Assembly: GCF_035961655.1 (NCBI RefSeq)
Contig: NZ_CP108393.1
Coordinates: 4,979,001-5,043,000, forward strand
Reading direction: 5' to 3'
Length of the DNA stretch: 64,000 bases
Origin: Streptomyces sp. NBC_01317
GTDB taxonomy: Bacteria > Actinomycetota > Actinomycetes > Streptomycetales > Streptomycetaceae
The translations under genes and the position numbers were made by a program. Each line of letters begins with the position of its first letter. The first letter of the stretch is position 1. Below are positions 34,341-42,525 of the stretch, piece after piece. The notes below the pieces were generated by a model, which was given only the letters and a program-made list of their open reading frames with translations, ran no database searches and was not told the DNA's origin.

Positions 34341-35569
34341 TGGCCACCCCACCGAAGACACGCACGACGTCCGCGTCCCCCACGACCAGGACCACGGCCC
34401 AGGCCCCCGCCACCCCCGCCAGGGTCACCCCCTCCACCACCGTCTCCTCACCCCTCGCCGGGTCCTTCTCCCGCTCGGTGTTCACCACCGAACTGGTCCG
34501 GGACGCCGACGGATTCGCCGCCCTCGCCCCCGCCTGGAACGACCTCTACCGCCGCTCCCGCACCGCCACCCCCTTCCAGAGCCACGCCTGGCTCCATTCC
34601 TGGTGGCTGTCGTACGGCACCCCGGGCCGCCTGCGCGTCGTCCTGGTCCGCCGGGGCGGGGTCCTGGTCGCCGCCGCCCCGCTGATGCTGATCCACCGCC
34701 CCTTCCCCGTACTGATCCAGCTCGGCGGCTCCATCTCCGACTTCTCCGACGTCCTGCTGGACGACAACTGCGCCGACGCCGCGGCCGCCGCCCTCGCGAA
34801 GGCCCTCGCCCGCGCGGCCCGTACCGCCGTGATCGACCTGCGGGAGGTACGGCCCGGAGCCGCGGCGGAGCGCGTCCACGCCTGCTGGCCCGGTACGCGC
34901 AGGCAGCTGGCCGACTCGCCCTGCCTGGAGCTGCCCGCCGTCCCCATGGACGAGCTGCTCGGCCGCCTCGCCTCCGCCCGCGCCCAGCGCGCCCGCGCCA
35001 AGCTGCGCAAGCTCGACGCGCTCGGCATCGAGGAGCGGACCGTGCCCGAGGACGAGATCCCCGGCGCGGTCGAACGGCTCCTGGAACTGCACCGGCTCCA
35101 GTGGCAGGGCCGCGGGGTCACCCCCGAACACCTCAGCACCCGCTTCGCCGCGCACCTGACCCGCTCGGTCCGGTCCATGGTCGAGCAGGGCGACGCCATG
35201 ATCACCGAATTCCGGCTGGCCGGGGAGCTGGTCGCCTCGGACCTGACCCTCATGTCGTCCCAGCTGGCCGGCGGCTATCTCTACGGGGCCGATCCGGTGC
35301 TGCGCGCCAAGAAGGTCGACGTGGCCATGATGCTGCTGCGTACGTGCGCGCGGCAGATCAGCGCCAGTGGGCGTACGACGCTGAGCATGCTGCGCGGGAA
35401 CGAGCCGTACAAACACCACTGGCGCCCGGACACCGTGTGCAACCAGCGGTATCTCCTGGCCAGGAGGTATCTGACGCCGTGGCTGCACCTGCTGGCCGCC
35501 CGCGCGGCGGGGCGGGGCCGGGCGGCGGCGCTGGTCAAACGGCTGCGGCGGGGCGGCGACAAGGCCTGA
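34340..35569 (+). CDS. GNAT/FemAB-like acyltransferase (BioF2-like)
   Basis: 409 aa. After a Thr/Ala/Pro-rich start (1-45) the protein has two GNAT-like halves: FQSHAWLHSWWLSYGTPGRLRVVLVRRGG and later ITEFRLAGELVASDLTLMSSQLAGGYLYGADP, typical of acetyltransferases often found in exopolysaccharide clusters (CelD/BcsL family, related to FemAB). It probably acylates a sugar or amino group of the polymer, perhaps the amines opened by the deacetylase. Last gene of the operon; the next gene is convergent. Confidence 0.78.
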   Translation: MATPPKTRTTSASPTTRTTAQAPATPARVTPSTTVSSPLAGSFSRSVFTTELVRDADGFAALAPAWNDLYRRSRTATPFQSHAWLHSWWLSYGTPGRLRVVLVRRGGVLVAAAPLMLIHRPFPVLIQLGGSISDFSDVLLDDNCADAAAAALAKALARAARTAVIDLREVRPGAAAERVHACWPGTRRQLADSPCLELPAVPMDELLGRLASARAQRARAKLRKLDALGIEERTVPEDEIPGAVERLLELHRLQWQGRGVTPEHLSTRFAAHLTRSVRSMVEQGDAMITEFRLAGELVASDLTLMSSQLAGGYLYGADPVLRAKKVDVAMMLLRTCARQISASGRTTLSMLRGNEPYKHHWRPDTVCNQRYLLARRYLTPWLHLLAARAAGRGRAAALVKRLRRGGDKA

Positions 35570-35620
35570 CCCGGATACGGTCCGCCGTGCCGCCGCCCCG
35601 CCGCCGACGTGCGGGAGACG

Positions 35621-36898
35621 TCAGGAGTTCTCGCGCTTCCACCAGTCGACCCGGAGGCAGATCTTGCCGCCGAGCCAGGACTCGACCCAGCTGCCGAGGT
35701 TCATCGGCGTGCAGCCGTCCGGCGTGGGCGGGACGGGCGGGACGGGCGGGACGGGGATGGTGGGGATGGGGGGGATGGGGGGCGTCGGGACCGGGGGCGT
35801 CGGGACCGTCGGGGTGGGCACGGGCGGCGTCGGCACGGTCGGGGTCGGCACCGTGGGGGTCGGTACGGGAGGCGTGGTCGGTACGGGCTCCGGCAGCCGT
35901 CCGTACAACATGGAACGGAACACCCTCGACGACTGGGGATTCTCGTCGCACTGCCACACGCCGTGCGGGCAATAGTCGGTGACGGTGTTGTAGAGCGGTT
36001 TGTGGGTGTCGATCCACTGGAGCATGCGCCGCATGTAGGTGGGGTTGTCGCCGTTCCGGTAGAGACCCCATTCGGGATAGGAGACGACCTTTTTGTGCTC
36101 GGCGGCGAAGTCGACGTGCTGTCGCAGGCCGTACGGCTCATTCACCTGCTCGTCGAAGGTCCGGCCGGGCGGCTGGTCGTACGAATCCATTCCGATGATG
36201 TCCACGACGTCGTCGCCCGGATAGCACTCGGTCCACGGAACGGCGTCCCTGCCCCGGTTCGGCGCCCAGTCGAAACGGAACTTCTGGCCGGGCACCGCGC
36301 GCATCGTGGTGACGATGTTCTTCCAGTACTTCTTCCACGACTCGGGGTCGGGCCCGCAGCGGTGGGTGTACGTGGTGCCGTTCATCTCCCAGCCGAGCAC
36401 GATCACCGTGTCGGGGACTCCGAGCGCGACGAGCCGTTCCGCGAGGGCCCTGAAGTGGCCGTCGTAGCTTCCCCAGGCGCCTTTGCGCAGCTCACGCCGT
36501 ACGAGACCGTCGGGGACGCGGTCCTCGTTGCGCTCCAGCATCGGGACGTTGAGGACGAACAGCCGGTCGGACCCGGCCTTGCGCCACTCCGCCCAGTCCT
36601 CCAGGAAGCTGGGGCTGCCCTCGATGTTGGACCAGACGTCGCCGGGGAGGTAGGTGTGCCCGACGCGCAGTTCCGTACCGCCGAGCCATTTCTGCATCTC
36701 GGCGATGCGCCGCACCCCGCGCGGCCCGTAGTCGAGATAGGCGCCGAACGCGGGCGCCGGGGCCTGGGGCGGTTTCGGGTCCGGCGGGTCCACCGGTCCC
36801 GTCGTGGCGGTCGGCAACGGAAGCCCCGCGCCTGTGGCAAGAAGGCCTGCCGTGACCGCACCCAGACAGGTGCTCGCCAGCCGTCGACGTCGGGACAT
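35621..36898 (-). CDS. Secreted glycoside hydrolase, GH26-like
   Basis: 425 aa. Signal peptide 1-33. The catalytic domain (about 50-340) has FGAYLDYGPRGVRRIAEMQ, VIVLGWEMNG with Glu171 as likely acid/base, FDWAPNRG, DIIGMDSYD and VVSYPEWGLY with Glu276 as likely nucleophile, matching clan GH-A, family 26-like beta-mannanases. A long Pro-Thr-Val linker (about 343-395) leads to a small C-terminal part with two Cys. Next to the polysaccharide operon it may trim or release that polymer; GH26 activity itself is not proved. The DNA for the linker is repetitive (35735-35880). Confidence 0.78.
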   Translation of the reverse strand: MSRRRRLASTCLGAVTAGLLATGAGLPLPTATTGPVDPPDPKPPQAPAPAFGAYLDYGPRGVRRIAEMQKWLGGTELRVGHTYLPGDVWSNIEGSPSFLEDWAEWRKAGSDRLFVLNVPMLERNEDRVPDGLVRRELRKGAWGSYDGHFRALAERLVALGVPDTVIVLGWEMNGTTYTHRCGPDPESWKKYWKNIVTTMRAVPGQKFRFDWAPNRGRDAVPWTECYPGDDVVDIIGMDSYDQPPGRTFDEQVNEPYGLRQHVDFAAEHKKVVSYPEWGLYRNGDNPTYMRRMLQWIDTHKPLYNTVTDYCPHGVWQCDENPQSSRVFRSMLYGRLPEPVPTTPPVPTPTVPTPTVPTPPVPTPTVPTPPVPTPPIPPIPTIPVPPVPPVPPTPDGCTPMNLGSWVESWLGGKICLRVDWWKRENS

Positions 36899-37253
36899 GT
36901 CCGCTCCTCGTGATCGAGCCTCAGCTTCCATTGCTCAGCTTCTGGTTCAAAAGTATTTCTAATAAGCCAATGGGGAACCCGGGTTGGCTTTCCAGTAGCC
37001 CGTTCGTGCATTTGATCCCCCGCATGGGTTACCGAAATGCAGAACACGGCAGCGCGGAGCACGGAATGGCAGGGCGGAGCACGGCATGGCAGGGAACGAT
37101 CGGGAAGGAACGTTCCTGCTGGGGAGGGAGCGGACGGCGCGTCAGCTGGTCGCGCGCGGTGGCGGGTCCTGCTGCGTCATCGATCGCCGGACGGGTTCGA
37201 GGAGGCGCCGTCCGGCGATGGACGACTGGCCCTGCGGGCCATCAGCACTGGCC
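36899..37253. other. Intergenic region with chaplin terminator and GH promoter
   Basis: 355 bp without a gene. ATCGCCGGACGG (37183-37194) pairs with CCGTCCGGCGAT (37208-37219) as the terminator of the long chaplin gene. A 20-bp motif beginning GCGGAGCACGG occurs twice near 37055-37090. The AT-rich part at 36945-36970 should include the promoter of the minus-strand hydrolase gene. Confidence 0.6.
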
Positions 37254-38276
37254 TCAGACGCGGGCCTTCGCGGTGCTGCGGCGGTAGAGGATCCCGCCGC
37301 CGAGCAGCAGGCCGGCGCTCATCGCGGCGGCGGCGAGGAGGTGGTCGCTGCCGGTCTCGGCGAGCTGCGGGGCCTCGGCGCGGGGCGGGGCGGCGGGGTG
37401 GTACTGCGCGGGGACCACCGGCGGGGCGGCGTGGTGCGGGACGGGCGTGTTCGGGGTGTGCGGGGTGTGCCGCGGGGGCGTGAGGGGCGTGTTCGGGACC
37501 ACGGAGCCGTCGTCGACGGGCGGCTTGACGGGGGGCACGTGGCGGACGGGGGGCGGGGGCGCCACGGTGCCGTTGCCGCAGTTGTTGCCGAAGGCCGGGT
37601 TGAGGAGGCCCACGATGTCCGCGGTGTTGCCGCAGGCGTTCAGGGCCAGCTCGACGGGGGCTTCGAGGAGGTTGCCCGCCAGCACACCGGGGGATCCGAC
37701 GGCGGCGCCGTTGGCGTGGGTGGAACTGGCCGCCTGGTGGTGCGGGCGGGGGGAGACGGGCGCCTCGTGGACGGCGGGCCCGGGCTGGGGGCGCGAGGCG
37801 GGGGCGGGCGCGTGAGGCGCCGCGTGGGCGGGAGCCGGGGCCGCGTGGGCCGGCGCGGGTGCGGGCGGTGCGGGTCGGGCGTGGGCCGATGCCGGAGCGG
37901 CGTGGGCGGGCCTCGGGGCCGCGTGGGACGGGGCGTGGTGGTTCTCGTGCGCCTGCGGGCGGGGCGCCGGGGCGGGCGCCGGGGCCTGCGGAGCGTACTG
38001 CCGGTACGTCTCATGGGCGGAGGAGTGCGCGGAACCGGACGTGTTCCCGCAGGTGTTGCCGAAGGACGGGTTGAGCACGCCCACCGGGTCCACGGTGTTG
38101 CCGCAGATGTTGACCGGGACCTCCAGCGGCGCCTGGATGGAATTGCCCGAGAGCACACCGGGTGATCCGACGGCCGCCCCGTCGGCCTCGGCCGCTACGG
38201 CGTAGCCGCCCGTCATGGACAGGACGCTCGACGCCGCAGCGGCGGTGAGCAGTCCTTTGCTGATGAGGTCTCGCAT
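37254..38276 (-). CDS. chpA: Long chaplin with sortase signal
   Basis: 340 aa. Signal peptide 1-29; chaplin domain 1 at about 33-78 (GAAVGSPGVLSGN, CGNT, LNPSFGNTC) and domain 2 at about 190-235 (GAAVGSPGVLAGN, CGNT, LNPAFGNNC), joined by an Ala/Pro/His-rich spacer. Near the C-terminus LAETG (305-309), a hydrophobic helix and RRSTAKARV form a class E sortase signal, so the protein is covalently attached to peptidoglycan and can anchor the short-chaplin film. AGGAGG sits ahead of ATG 38276. Order with the downstream short chaplin and rodlins matches S. coelicolor chpA-chpD-rdlA-rdlB. Confidence 0.93.
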   Translation of the reverse strand: MRDLISKGLLTAAAASSVLSMTGGYAVAAEADGAAVGSPGVLSGNSIQAPLEVPVNICGNTVDPVGVLNPSFGNTCGNTSGSAHSSAHETYRQYAPQAPAPAPAPRPQAHENHHAPSHAAPRPAHAAPASAHARPAPPAPAPAHAAPAPAHAAPHAPAPASRPQPGPAVHEAPVSPRPHHQAASSTHANGAAVGSPGVLAGNLLEAPVELALNACGNTADIVGLLNPAFGNNCGNGTVAPPPPVRHVPPVKPPVDDGSVVPNTPLTPPRHTPHTPNTPVPHHAAPPVVPAQYHPAAPPRAEAPQLAETGSDHLLAAAAMSAGLLLGGGILYRRSTAKARV

Positions 38277-38340
38277 CTGGTTCTCCTCCTGCTGGCGGAT
38301 TCGGCAAGCAGTTGTCGCGGGTGGAACAGGTCCCAACTGA

Positions 38341-38383
38341 GGCCGGTCCCCGAGCACGTGTCGCACGCGCTCGGGGACCGGCC
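38341..38383. terminator. Terminator after second short chaplin
   Basis: GGCCGGTCCCCGAGC pairs perfectly with GCTCGGGGACCGGCC (15 bp, 13-nt loop) between the two chaplin genes. Confidence 0.8.
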
Positions 38384-38418
38384 GGAAAAGCAGCCCCCGA
38401 GGGGGCGTCCGTGCAACG

Positions 38419-38652
38419 TCAGGCGTTGACGCAGACGTTGCCGAAGGCCGGGTTCAGCAGGCCGACGACGTCGATGCTGTTGCCGCACAGGTTGAGGGGG
38501 ATGTGGATGGGCACCTGAATGACGTTGCCGGACAGGACACCCGGGGAACCGATGGCGGCACCCTCGGCGCCCGCGTCGGCGACGGCGGGGGCGGCGGCAC
38601 CGACGGCCAGGAACAGCCCCGCGACGATGGTTGCGGCCTTCTTGCACTTCAT
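38419..38652 (-). CDS. chpD: Short chaplin
   Basis: 77 aa. Signal peptide 1-26, then a single chaplin domain: GAAIGSPGVLSGNVIQVPIH, CGNSIDVVGLLNPAFGNVC. One disulfide pair, no anchor. Very similar to the chaplin at 24838, so the two probably arose by duplication. Ribosome site GGAAAGGG precedes ATG 38652. The symbol is by position next to chpA and rdlA. Confidence 0.93.
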   Translation of the reverse strand: MKCKKAATIVAGLFLAVGAAAPAVADAGAEGAAIGSPGVLSGNVIQVPIHIPLNLCGNSIDVVGLLNPAFGNVCVNA

Positions 38653-38900
38653 CTTGAGCCCTTTCCGCAGCGGAGAAAACGTCCGCACGACTGTCGTGGC
38701 ACGCGAGCCTCGTAAAGCCGGCTCATACGTCCGCTGCTGGAACTCCAACGAGCCCGGCCGATTCGAGGAAACTGGCCCCTTTTCGGCTTTCTCGGGTTCA
38801 CCCGACTGCCGCGTCCGGAGGTTTCGTTTCTGCGCCGGAATCGCGTATGCGGAGGGCCTGCGGGCTCTCCTGACGGCCTTTGCCGACACGGGTAGCGACA

Positions 38901-38936
38901 CGGGCCGGCCGGGGCGTCGGTGCCCCGGCCGGCCCG
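38901..38936. terminator. Terminator of rdlA
   Basis: CGGGCCGGCCGGGGC pairs with GCCCCGGCCGGCCCG (15 bp, 6-nt loop), 42 bp after the rdlA stop. Confidence 0.8.
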
Positions 38937-38977
38937 TCGGCCGGGACCAGGGTCCCGGCGATGGCGCGTACGGCGGA

Positions 38978-39391
38978 TCAGCTGTTGCCGACGCCGTTGC
39001 CCGAGAGGACCGGGATGTCGTCCAGGATGTGCGACAGCGGCTCGTCGCCCTTCGCCTGGGTGGAGTTCTCGGCGCACTGCTGGTTCTGCGGCGAGGCCAG
39101 GACGTTGACGTCCTGGACGGCGACCGGCACGAGAACACCGACGAGCGCACCGGCGTTGACCTTGACCGGCAGGCCGACGCAGAGCTTGTTCAGCGAGCTC
39201 TGGACCAGCTCACCCTGCGGGCTCATGTCGCCCTTGGTCGAGTTGTTCCCGAACGCCGAGCCGGCGCCGTTGCCGCTCGCGGAGGTCGTGCCGTGGTCGT
39301 TGCCGACCGCGAGCGCCGTGGGCGCCGCCGCGGCGGAGACGCCGACTACGGAGGCGGCGACGGCGGCGCCGGCCATGATCTTCTTGATCAC
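38978..39391 (-). CDS. rdlA: Rodlin RdlA
   Basis: 137 aa. Signal peptide 1-28 (ends ALA-V). The mature protein has [55 protein letters not shown] and [24 protein letters not shown], the rodlin core with two Cys. Rodlins align chaplin fibrils into paired rodlets on aerial hyphae and spores. GTG start at 39391. It is divergent from rdlB with a 230-bp shared upstream region. Confidence 0.95.
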   Translation of the reverse strand: MIKKIMAGAAVAASVVGVSAAAAPTALAVGNDHGTTSASGNGAGSAFGNNSTKGDMSPQGELVQSSLNKLCVGLPVKVNAGALVGVLVPVAVQDVNVLASPQNQQCAENSTQAKGDEPLSHILDDIPVLSGNGVGNS

Positions 39392-39461
39392 GAGAGTGTC
39401 CTTTTCTCAAAGAAATTCAGGTCGACCGGGTCGGGCAGGTCGAGCGTGTCGAGCGACCTGC

Positions 39462-39489
39462 ACAACCGCCTCCCAGGTGTTTGGTTGCG
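39462..39489 (-). promoter_or_regulatory. Sigma-BldN-like promoter of rdlA
   Basis: On the minus strand CGCAAC (39484-39489), 16 nt, GGTTGT (39462-39467): 9 of 12 match CGTAAC-N16-CGTTGA. The leader would be about 65 nt. The sequence is nearly palindromic, so the opposite strand shows CACAAC-N16-GGTTGC toward rdlB, a weaker match. Confidence 0.5.
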
Positions 39490-39621
39490 GTGCTTCACTC
39501 GATCGGCTTGTTGAACGCCGGTAATAGGCCGTTGGAGTGAAGTGAAAGAACTAAACCGACGATGCGAAGTTGCTCAGTGCGCCCCGGAGACTTTGGGGCA
39601 TCCGTCAGAAGGGGACTCATC

Positions 39622-40032
39622 GTGATCAAGAAGGTTCTGGCCGGCGCCGCTGTCGCCGCCTCCGTCGTGGGCATCTCCGCCACGGCCGCCCCGCAGGCGC
39701 TGGCCGTCGGCAACGACCACGGCACCACGTCCGCCAGTGGCAACTTCGCCAGCCAGCAGTACGGCAACTCCGCGACGTACGGGAACATGAGCCCGCAGAT
39801 GGCGCTCATCCAGGGCTCGCTCAACAAGCCCTGCATCGGTCTGCCCGCGAAGCTGAACCTCGGCTCCCTCGTGGGCGCCGTCCCGATCGCGGTCCAGGAC
39901 GTCAACATCCTGTCCTCGCCGCAGAACCAGCAGTGTGTCGAGAACTCGACGCAGGCCAAGGGCGACGAGCCGCTGTCGCACCTCCTCAGCGACATCCCGA
40001 TCCTGTCCGGGAACGGCGCGGGCAACAGCTGA
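39622..40032 (+). CDS. rdlB: Rodlin RdlB
   Basis: 136 aa. GTG start with AAGGGGA upstream. Same plan as RdlA: signal peptide ending near [55 protein letters not shown] and GDEPLSHLLSDIPILSGNG. It has the two mature Cys. RdlA and RdlB are both needed for the rodlet layer. Followed by a strong terminator, so it is monocistronic. Confidence 0.95.
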   Translation: MIKKVLAGAAVAASVVGISATAAPQALAVGNDHGTTSASGNFASQQYGNSATYGNMSPQMALIQGSLNKPCIGLPAKLNLGSLVGAVPIAVQDVNILSSPQNQQCVENSTQAKGDEPLSHLLSDIPILSGNGAGNS

Positions 40033-40082
40033 CACGTCGACAGCTGAGACGACAGCTGAGACGCCGGCCGAGCGATCGGCCG

Positions 40083-40122
40083 AGGGCCGGACCCCCGCTG
40101 AACCCCGCGGCGGTCCGGCCCT
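40083..40122. terminator. Terminator of rdlB
   Basis: AGGGCCGGACC pairs with GGTCCGGCCCT (11 bp) around an 18-nt loop, 50 bp after the stop. Confidence 0.7.
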
Positions 40123-40178
40123 TTCGCGCCCGCTCACGGTTTCCCCCCGTTCCCGCTCACATCGGTGGTGCCGCGCTC

Positions 40179-41258
40179 GTGTCCAGACGATCCCGCGTCC
40201 GCTTCACCCTCCGGGCCGTGGCCCTGACCGTGCTCGTCGGCACGGGCCTCGGCTGCGCCCCGTCCGCCGTACCGCGGGTCGAACGGACAGACGTCTTCGG
40301 CAGTCTCGACAACCGCCCCGAGGCCGGTCCCGGGATGAACATCCTGCTGGTGGGCACGGACGGCCGGGAGACCGTCACACCGTACGAGAAACGTGTGTAC
40401 CGGATGGGCGGGATCGCCTGCGACTGTACGGACACGATGATGCTCGTCCATGTCTCGGGCAGCCGTGACCGCGTCAGTGTCGTCAGCCTGCCGAGGGATT
40501 CGTACGCGCGGATCCCCGCCCACCGCGACCGCCGCGACGGACGGCCGCGCCCGGAGCGTGCCGCCAAGCTGAACGCGGCCTACCAGCAGGGCGGCCCGGC
40601 GCTCGCCGTACGGACGGTGGAGCGGATGACCGGCGTCCACATCGACCGCTATCTGCAACTCACCTTCCGCAGCTTCATCAACACCGTCGACACGCTGGGC
40701 GGGGTCGGCATCTGTACGACACGCCACCTCAAGGATCCGTCGACCGCGCTGGACCTGGCGCCGGGCACGTCGGAGGCGAAGGGGAGCCGGGCCCTTCAGT
40801 ACGTACGGTCCAGGAAGGTCGACCGGACGGCCGACTTCGGCCGGATCCAGCGGCAGCAGCGGTTCCTGGTCGGGGTGTTGCGGCGGATGGCCCGCGACGA
40901 CACGGCGCGGGACCCGTCCCGGATGAAGGCGCTGGTCGCGGCGCTGCTGGGTGGATCAGGCGCCGTACGGGTCGACCGCGGCTTCTCGGCGGCGGAGCTG
41001 CTGACGCTGGCGCTCCAGCTGCGCGATCTGCCCCCGGCGGCGACGGAGTTCGCGACCGTACCGGTCAGCGGGTTCAGGAAGCGCATCCCCGGCGTCGGCG
41101 AGACGCTCCAGTGGGACACCCGCAAGTCCCGGTCCGTCTTCGCCGCCCTGCGCGCCGACGAGCCCCTCGGGGCCGCGGGCCTGGACGCCCCGCCGCCCGG
41201 CACCTGGCACGAGAGCGAGTACGTCCCGGTGTCGGGCGTGGCTCTGGACTGCGGCTAA
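40179..41258 (+). CDS. LytR-CpsA-Psr (LCP) family ligase
   Basis: 359 aa. An N-terminal signal-anchor or lipoprotein-like segment (ALTVLVGTGLGCAPS) is followed by the LCP domain: ILLVGTDGRE, DCTDTMMLVHVS, VVSLPRDSYARIP, KLNAAYQQGGPALAVRTVERMTGVHIDRYLQ, TLGGVGIC and ALQYVRSRKVDRTADFGRIQRQQRFLVG, holding the Asp and Arg residues that bind polyprenyl pyrophosphate. LCP proteins move glycopolymers from lipid carriers onto peptidoglycan. Sitting between two rodlins and close to the polysaccharide operon, it is a good candidate to fix that polymer to the wall. GTG 40179 is chosen as the first start before the basic SRRSRVRF. Confidence 0.9.
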   Translation: MSRRSRVRFTLRAVALTVLVGTGLGCAPSAVPRVERTDVFGSLDNRPEAGPGMNILLVGTDGRETVTPYEKRVYRMGGIACDCTDTMMLVHVSGSRDRVSVVSLPRDSYARIPAHRDRRDGRPRPERAAKLNAAYQQGGPALAVRTVERMTGVHIDRYLQLTFRSFINTVDTLGGVGICTTRHLKDPSTALDLAPGTSEAKGSRALQYVRSRKVDRTADFGRIQRQQRFLVGVLRRMARDDTARDPSRMKALVAALLGGSGAVRVDRGFSAAELLTLALQLRDLPPAATEFATVPVSGFRKRIPGVGETLQWDTRKSRSVFAALRADEPLGAAGLDAPPPGTWHESEYVPVSGVALDCG

Positions 41259-41292
41259 ACAGAAAAGTCGTTGGGCCGTTCGGGGGAATGCC

Positions 41293-41320
41293 CGAAACTA
41301 TCCGCCCCGTGGCGAGTTGA
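41293..41320 (+). promoter_or_regulatory. Sigma-BldN-type promoter of third rodlin
   Basis: CGAAAC (41293-41298), 16 nt, AGTTGA (41315-41320): 10 of 12 match CGTAAC-N16-CGTTGA. The start codon is 51 bp downstream. Confidence 0.65.
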
Positions 41321-41370
41321 GTAATTCGGTACTCCACCGGTGGAGTCCGACTTTCCGGAAAGGCATTTAA

Positions 41371-41778
41371 ATGAACAAGCTGTGGGCAACCGCTGCTGTA
41401 GCGGCATCGCTCGTCGGGGCCTCGGCCGCCGTCGCGTCGCCGGCCCTGGCCGTCGGGAACGACACGGGCACGACGTCGTTCAGTGGTAACGGTGCCGAGC
41501 AGGCCTTCGGTAACTCCGCGACCCACGGGGACATGAGCCCGCAGCTCAGCCTCGTCCAGGGTTCGCTGAACAAGCCCTGCATCGGCCTGCCCGCCAAGGT
41601 CAACGCCGGTTCGCTCATCGGCCTCGTCCCGATCGCGGTCCAGGACATCAACGTCCTGTCCTCGCCGCAGAACCAGCAGTGCACCGAGAACTCGACCCAG
41701 GCGAAGGGCGACGAGCCGCTGTCGCACATCCTGGACGACATCCCGGTCCTGTCCGGCAACGGCGTCGGCAACAACTAA
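41371..41778 (+). CDS. Third rodlin paralog
   Basis: 135 aa. Signal peptide 1-28, then [56 protein letters not shown] and [19 protein letters not shown]. It combines features of both neighbours, resembling RdlB in the middle and RdlA at the C-terminus. S. coelicolor has only rdlA and rdlB, so this extra copy is notable. It has its own BldN-like promoter and terminator, and it is separated from rdlB by the LCP gene. Confidence 0.93.
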   Translation: MNKLWATAAVAASLVGASAAVASPALAVGNDTGTTSFSGNGAEQAFGNSATHGDMSPQLSLVQGSLNKPCIGLPAKVNAGSLIGLVPIAVQDINVLSSPQNQQCTENSTQAKGDEPLSHILDDIPVLSGNGVGNN

Positions 41779-41785
41779 TCGCCCC

Positions 41786-41825
41786 GAAGGCCCGGCCCGG
41801 CGTCCTGACGCCGGGCCGGGCCTTC
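41786..41825. terminator. 18-bp perfect terminator hairpin
   Basis: GAAGGCCCGGCCCGGCGT pairs perfectly with its complement at 41808-41825 around a 4-nt loop, right after the third rodlin. Confidence 0.85.
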
Positions 41826-41877
41826 GCGCTGTCCGGGGTCCGTGGGCTTTCGCCTTCCCCTCCGCCTTCCCCTCGGC

Positions 41878-42315
41878 TCACACCAGGCAGAACTCATTCC
41901 CCTCAGGATCTGCCATCACCACGTGATCGGGCCGACCCTGGAGTTCGTCCTGGCGGATGACCGTGGCGCCGGCGGCCGTCAGGCGCTCCACCGCCGCCGT
42001 CACCCGGGGCCAGCGGATCTCCCAGGGGGTCTCACGGCCGCCGCCGACCTGGACGTCCAGGTGGAGCCGGTTCTTCGCGACCTTCGCCTCCGGCACCTGG
42101 AGGAAGGAGATGCTGGGTCCCACTCCGTCCGGGTCGGACAGGTAGGCACCCTCGTCCCACTCCTCCTCCGGCACGCCGTGGTGCGCGAACCACTCCTCCC
42201 AGCTCGCGAACCCCGTGGGCGGCGGCTTCTCGTCGTACCCGAGCGCCAGCGCCCAGAACCGCGCCAGTTCGGCCGGGTGCGCGCAGTCGATGGTCAAGGT
42301 CCACTTGGTGGCCAT
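41878..42315 (-). CDS. VOC family protein
   Basis: 145 aa, two beta-alpha-beta-beta-beta units. WTLTIDCAHPAELARFWALALGY starts the fold, and RLHLDVQV and VVMADPEGNEFCLV (family-end Glu) supply metal-type positions. Similar proteins in Streptomyces are annotated as glyoxalase-like. Function (lyase, dioxygenase or binding protein) cannot be told from the sequence. ATG 42315 removes an unsupported upstream extension. Confidence 0.87.
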   Translation of the reverse strand: MATKWTLTIDCAHPAELARFWALALGYDEKPPPTGFASWEEWFAHHGVPEEEWDEGAYLSDPDGVGPSISFLQVPEAKVAKNRLHLDVQVGGGRETPWEIRWPRVTAAVERLTAAGATVIRQDELQGRPDHVVMADPEGNEFCLV

Positions 42316-42374
42316 GAGGCTTCCTGTCCGTTCGGCTCCAGTGCCCCGGACCCTACCGCCGTCTCCGACGAGCA

Positions 42375-42392
42375 CGGACCTGGACAGGTCCG
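42375..42392. promoter_or_regulatory. 18-bp palindrome upstream of VOC gene
   Basis: CGGACCTG-GA-CAGGTCCG is a near-contiguous palindrome 60 bp upstream of the VOC start; possibly an operator, protein unknown. Confidence 0.35.
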
Positions 42393-42525
42393 GGCCGAGT
42401 GGGATCCGATGGCCGGGACGAAGGCGCGGGACATCGCGCCCCTGGCCGACATCCTCACCGCCAATGGCGCGGCGGCGCGGGCGGCGCGGCGAGAGGCGTT
42501 CGGGGGCTGACCCGGGCGCTCTTTC

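Noticed and set aside
25558..35569. Antibiotic biosynthetic gene cluster
   Set aside because: Genes are polysaccharide enzymes; no PKS, NRPS, terpene or RiPP core in the window.
42408..42510. 33-codon plus-strand ORF (MAGTKARDIAPLADILTANG...)
   Set aside because: Looks like it could be a fragment of a larger protein but has no clear ribosome site and no recognised family; too short to support.
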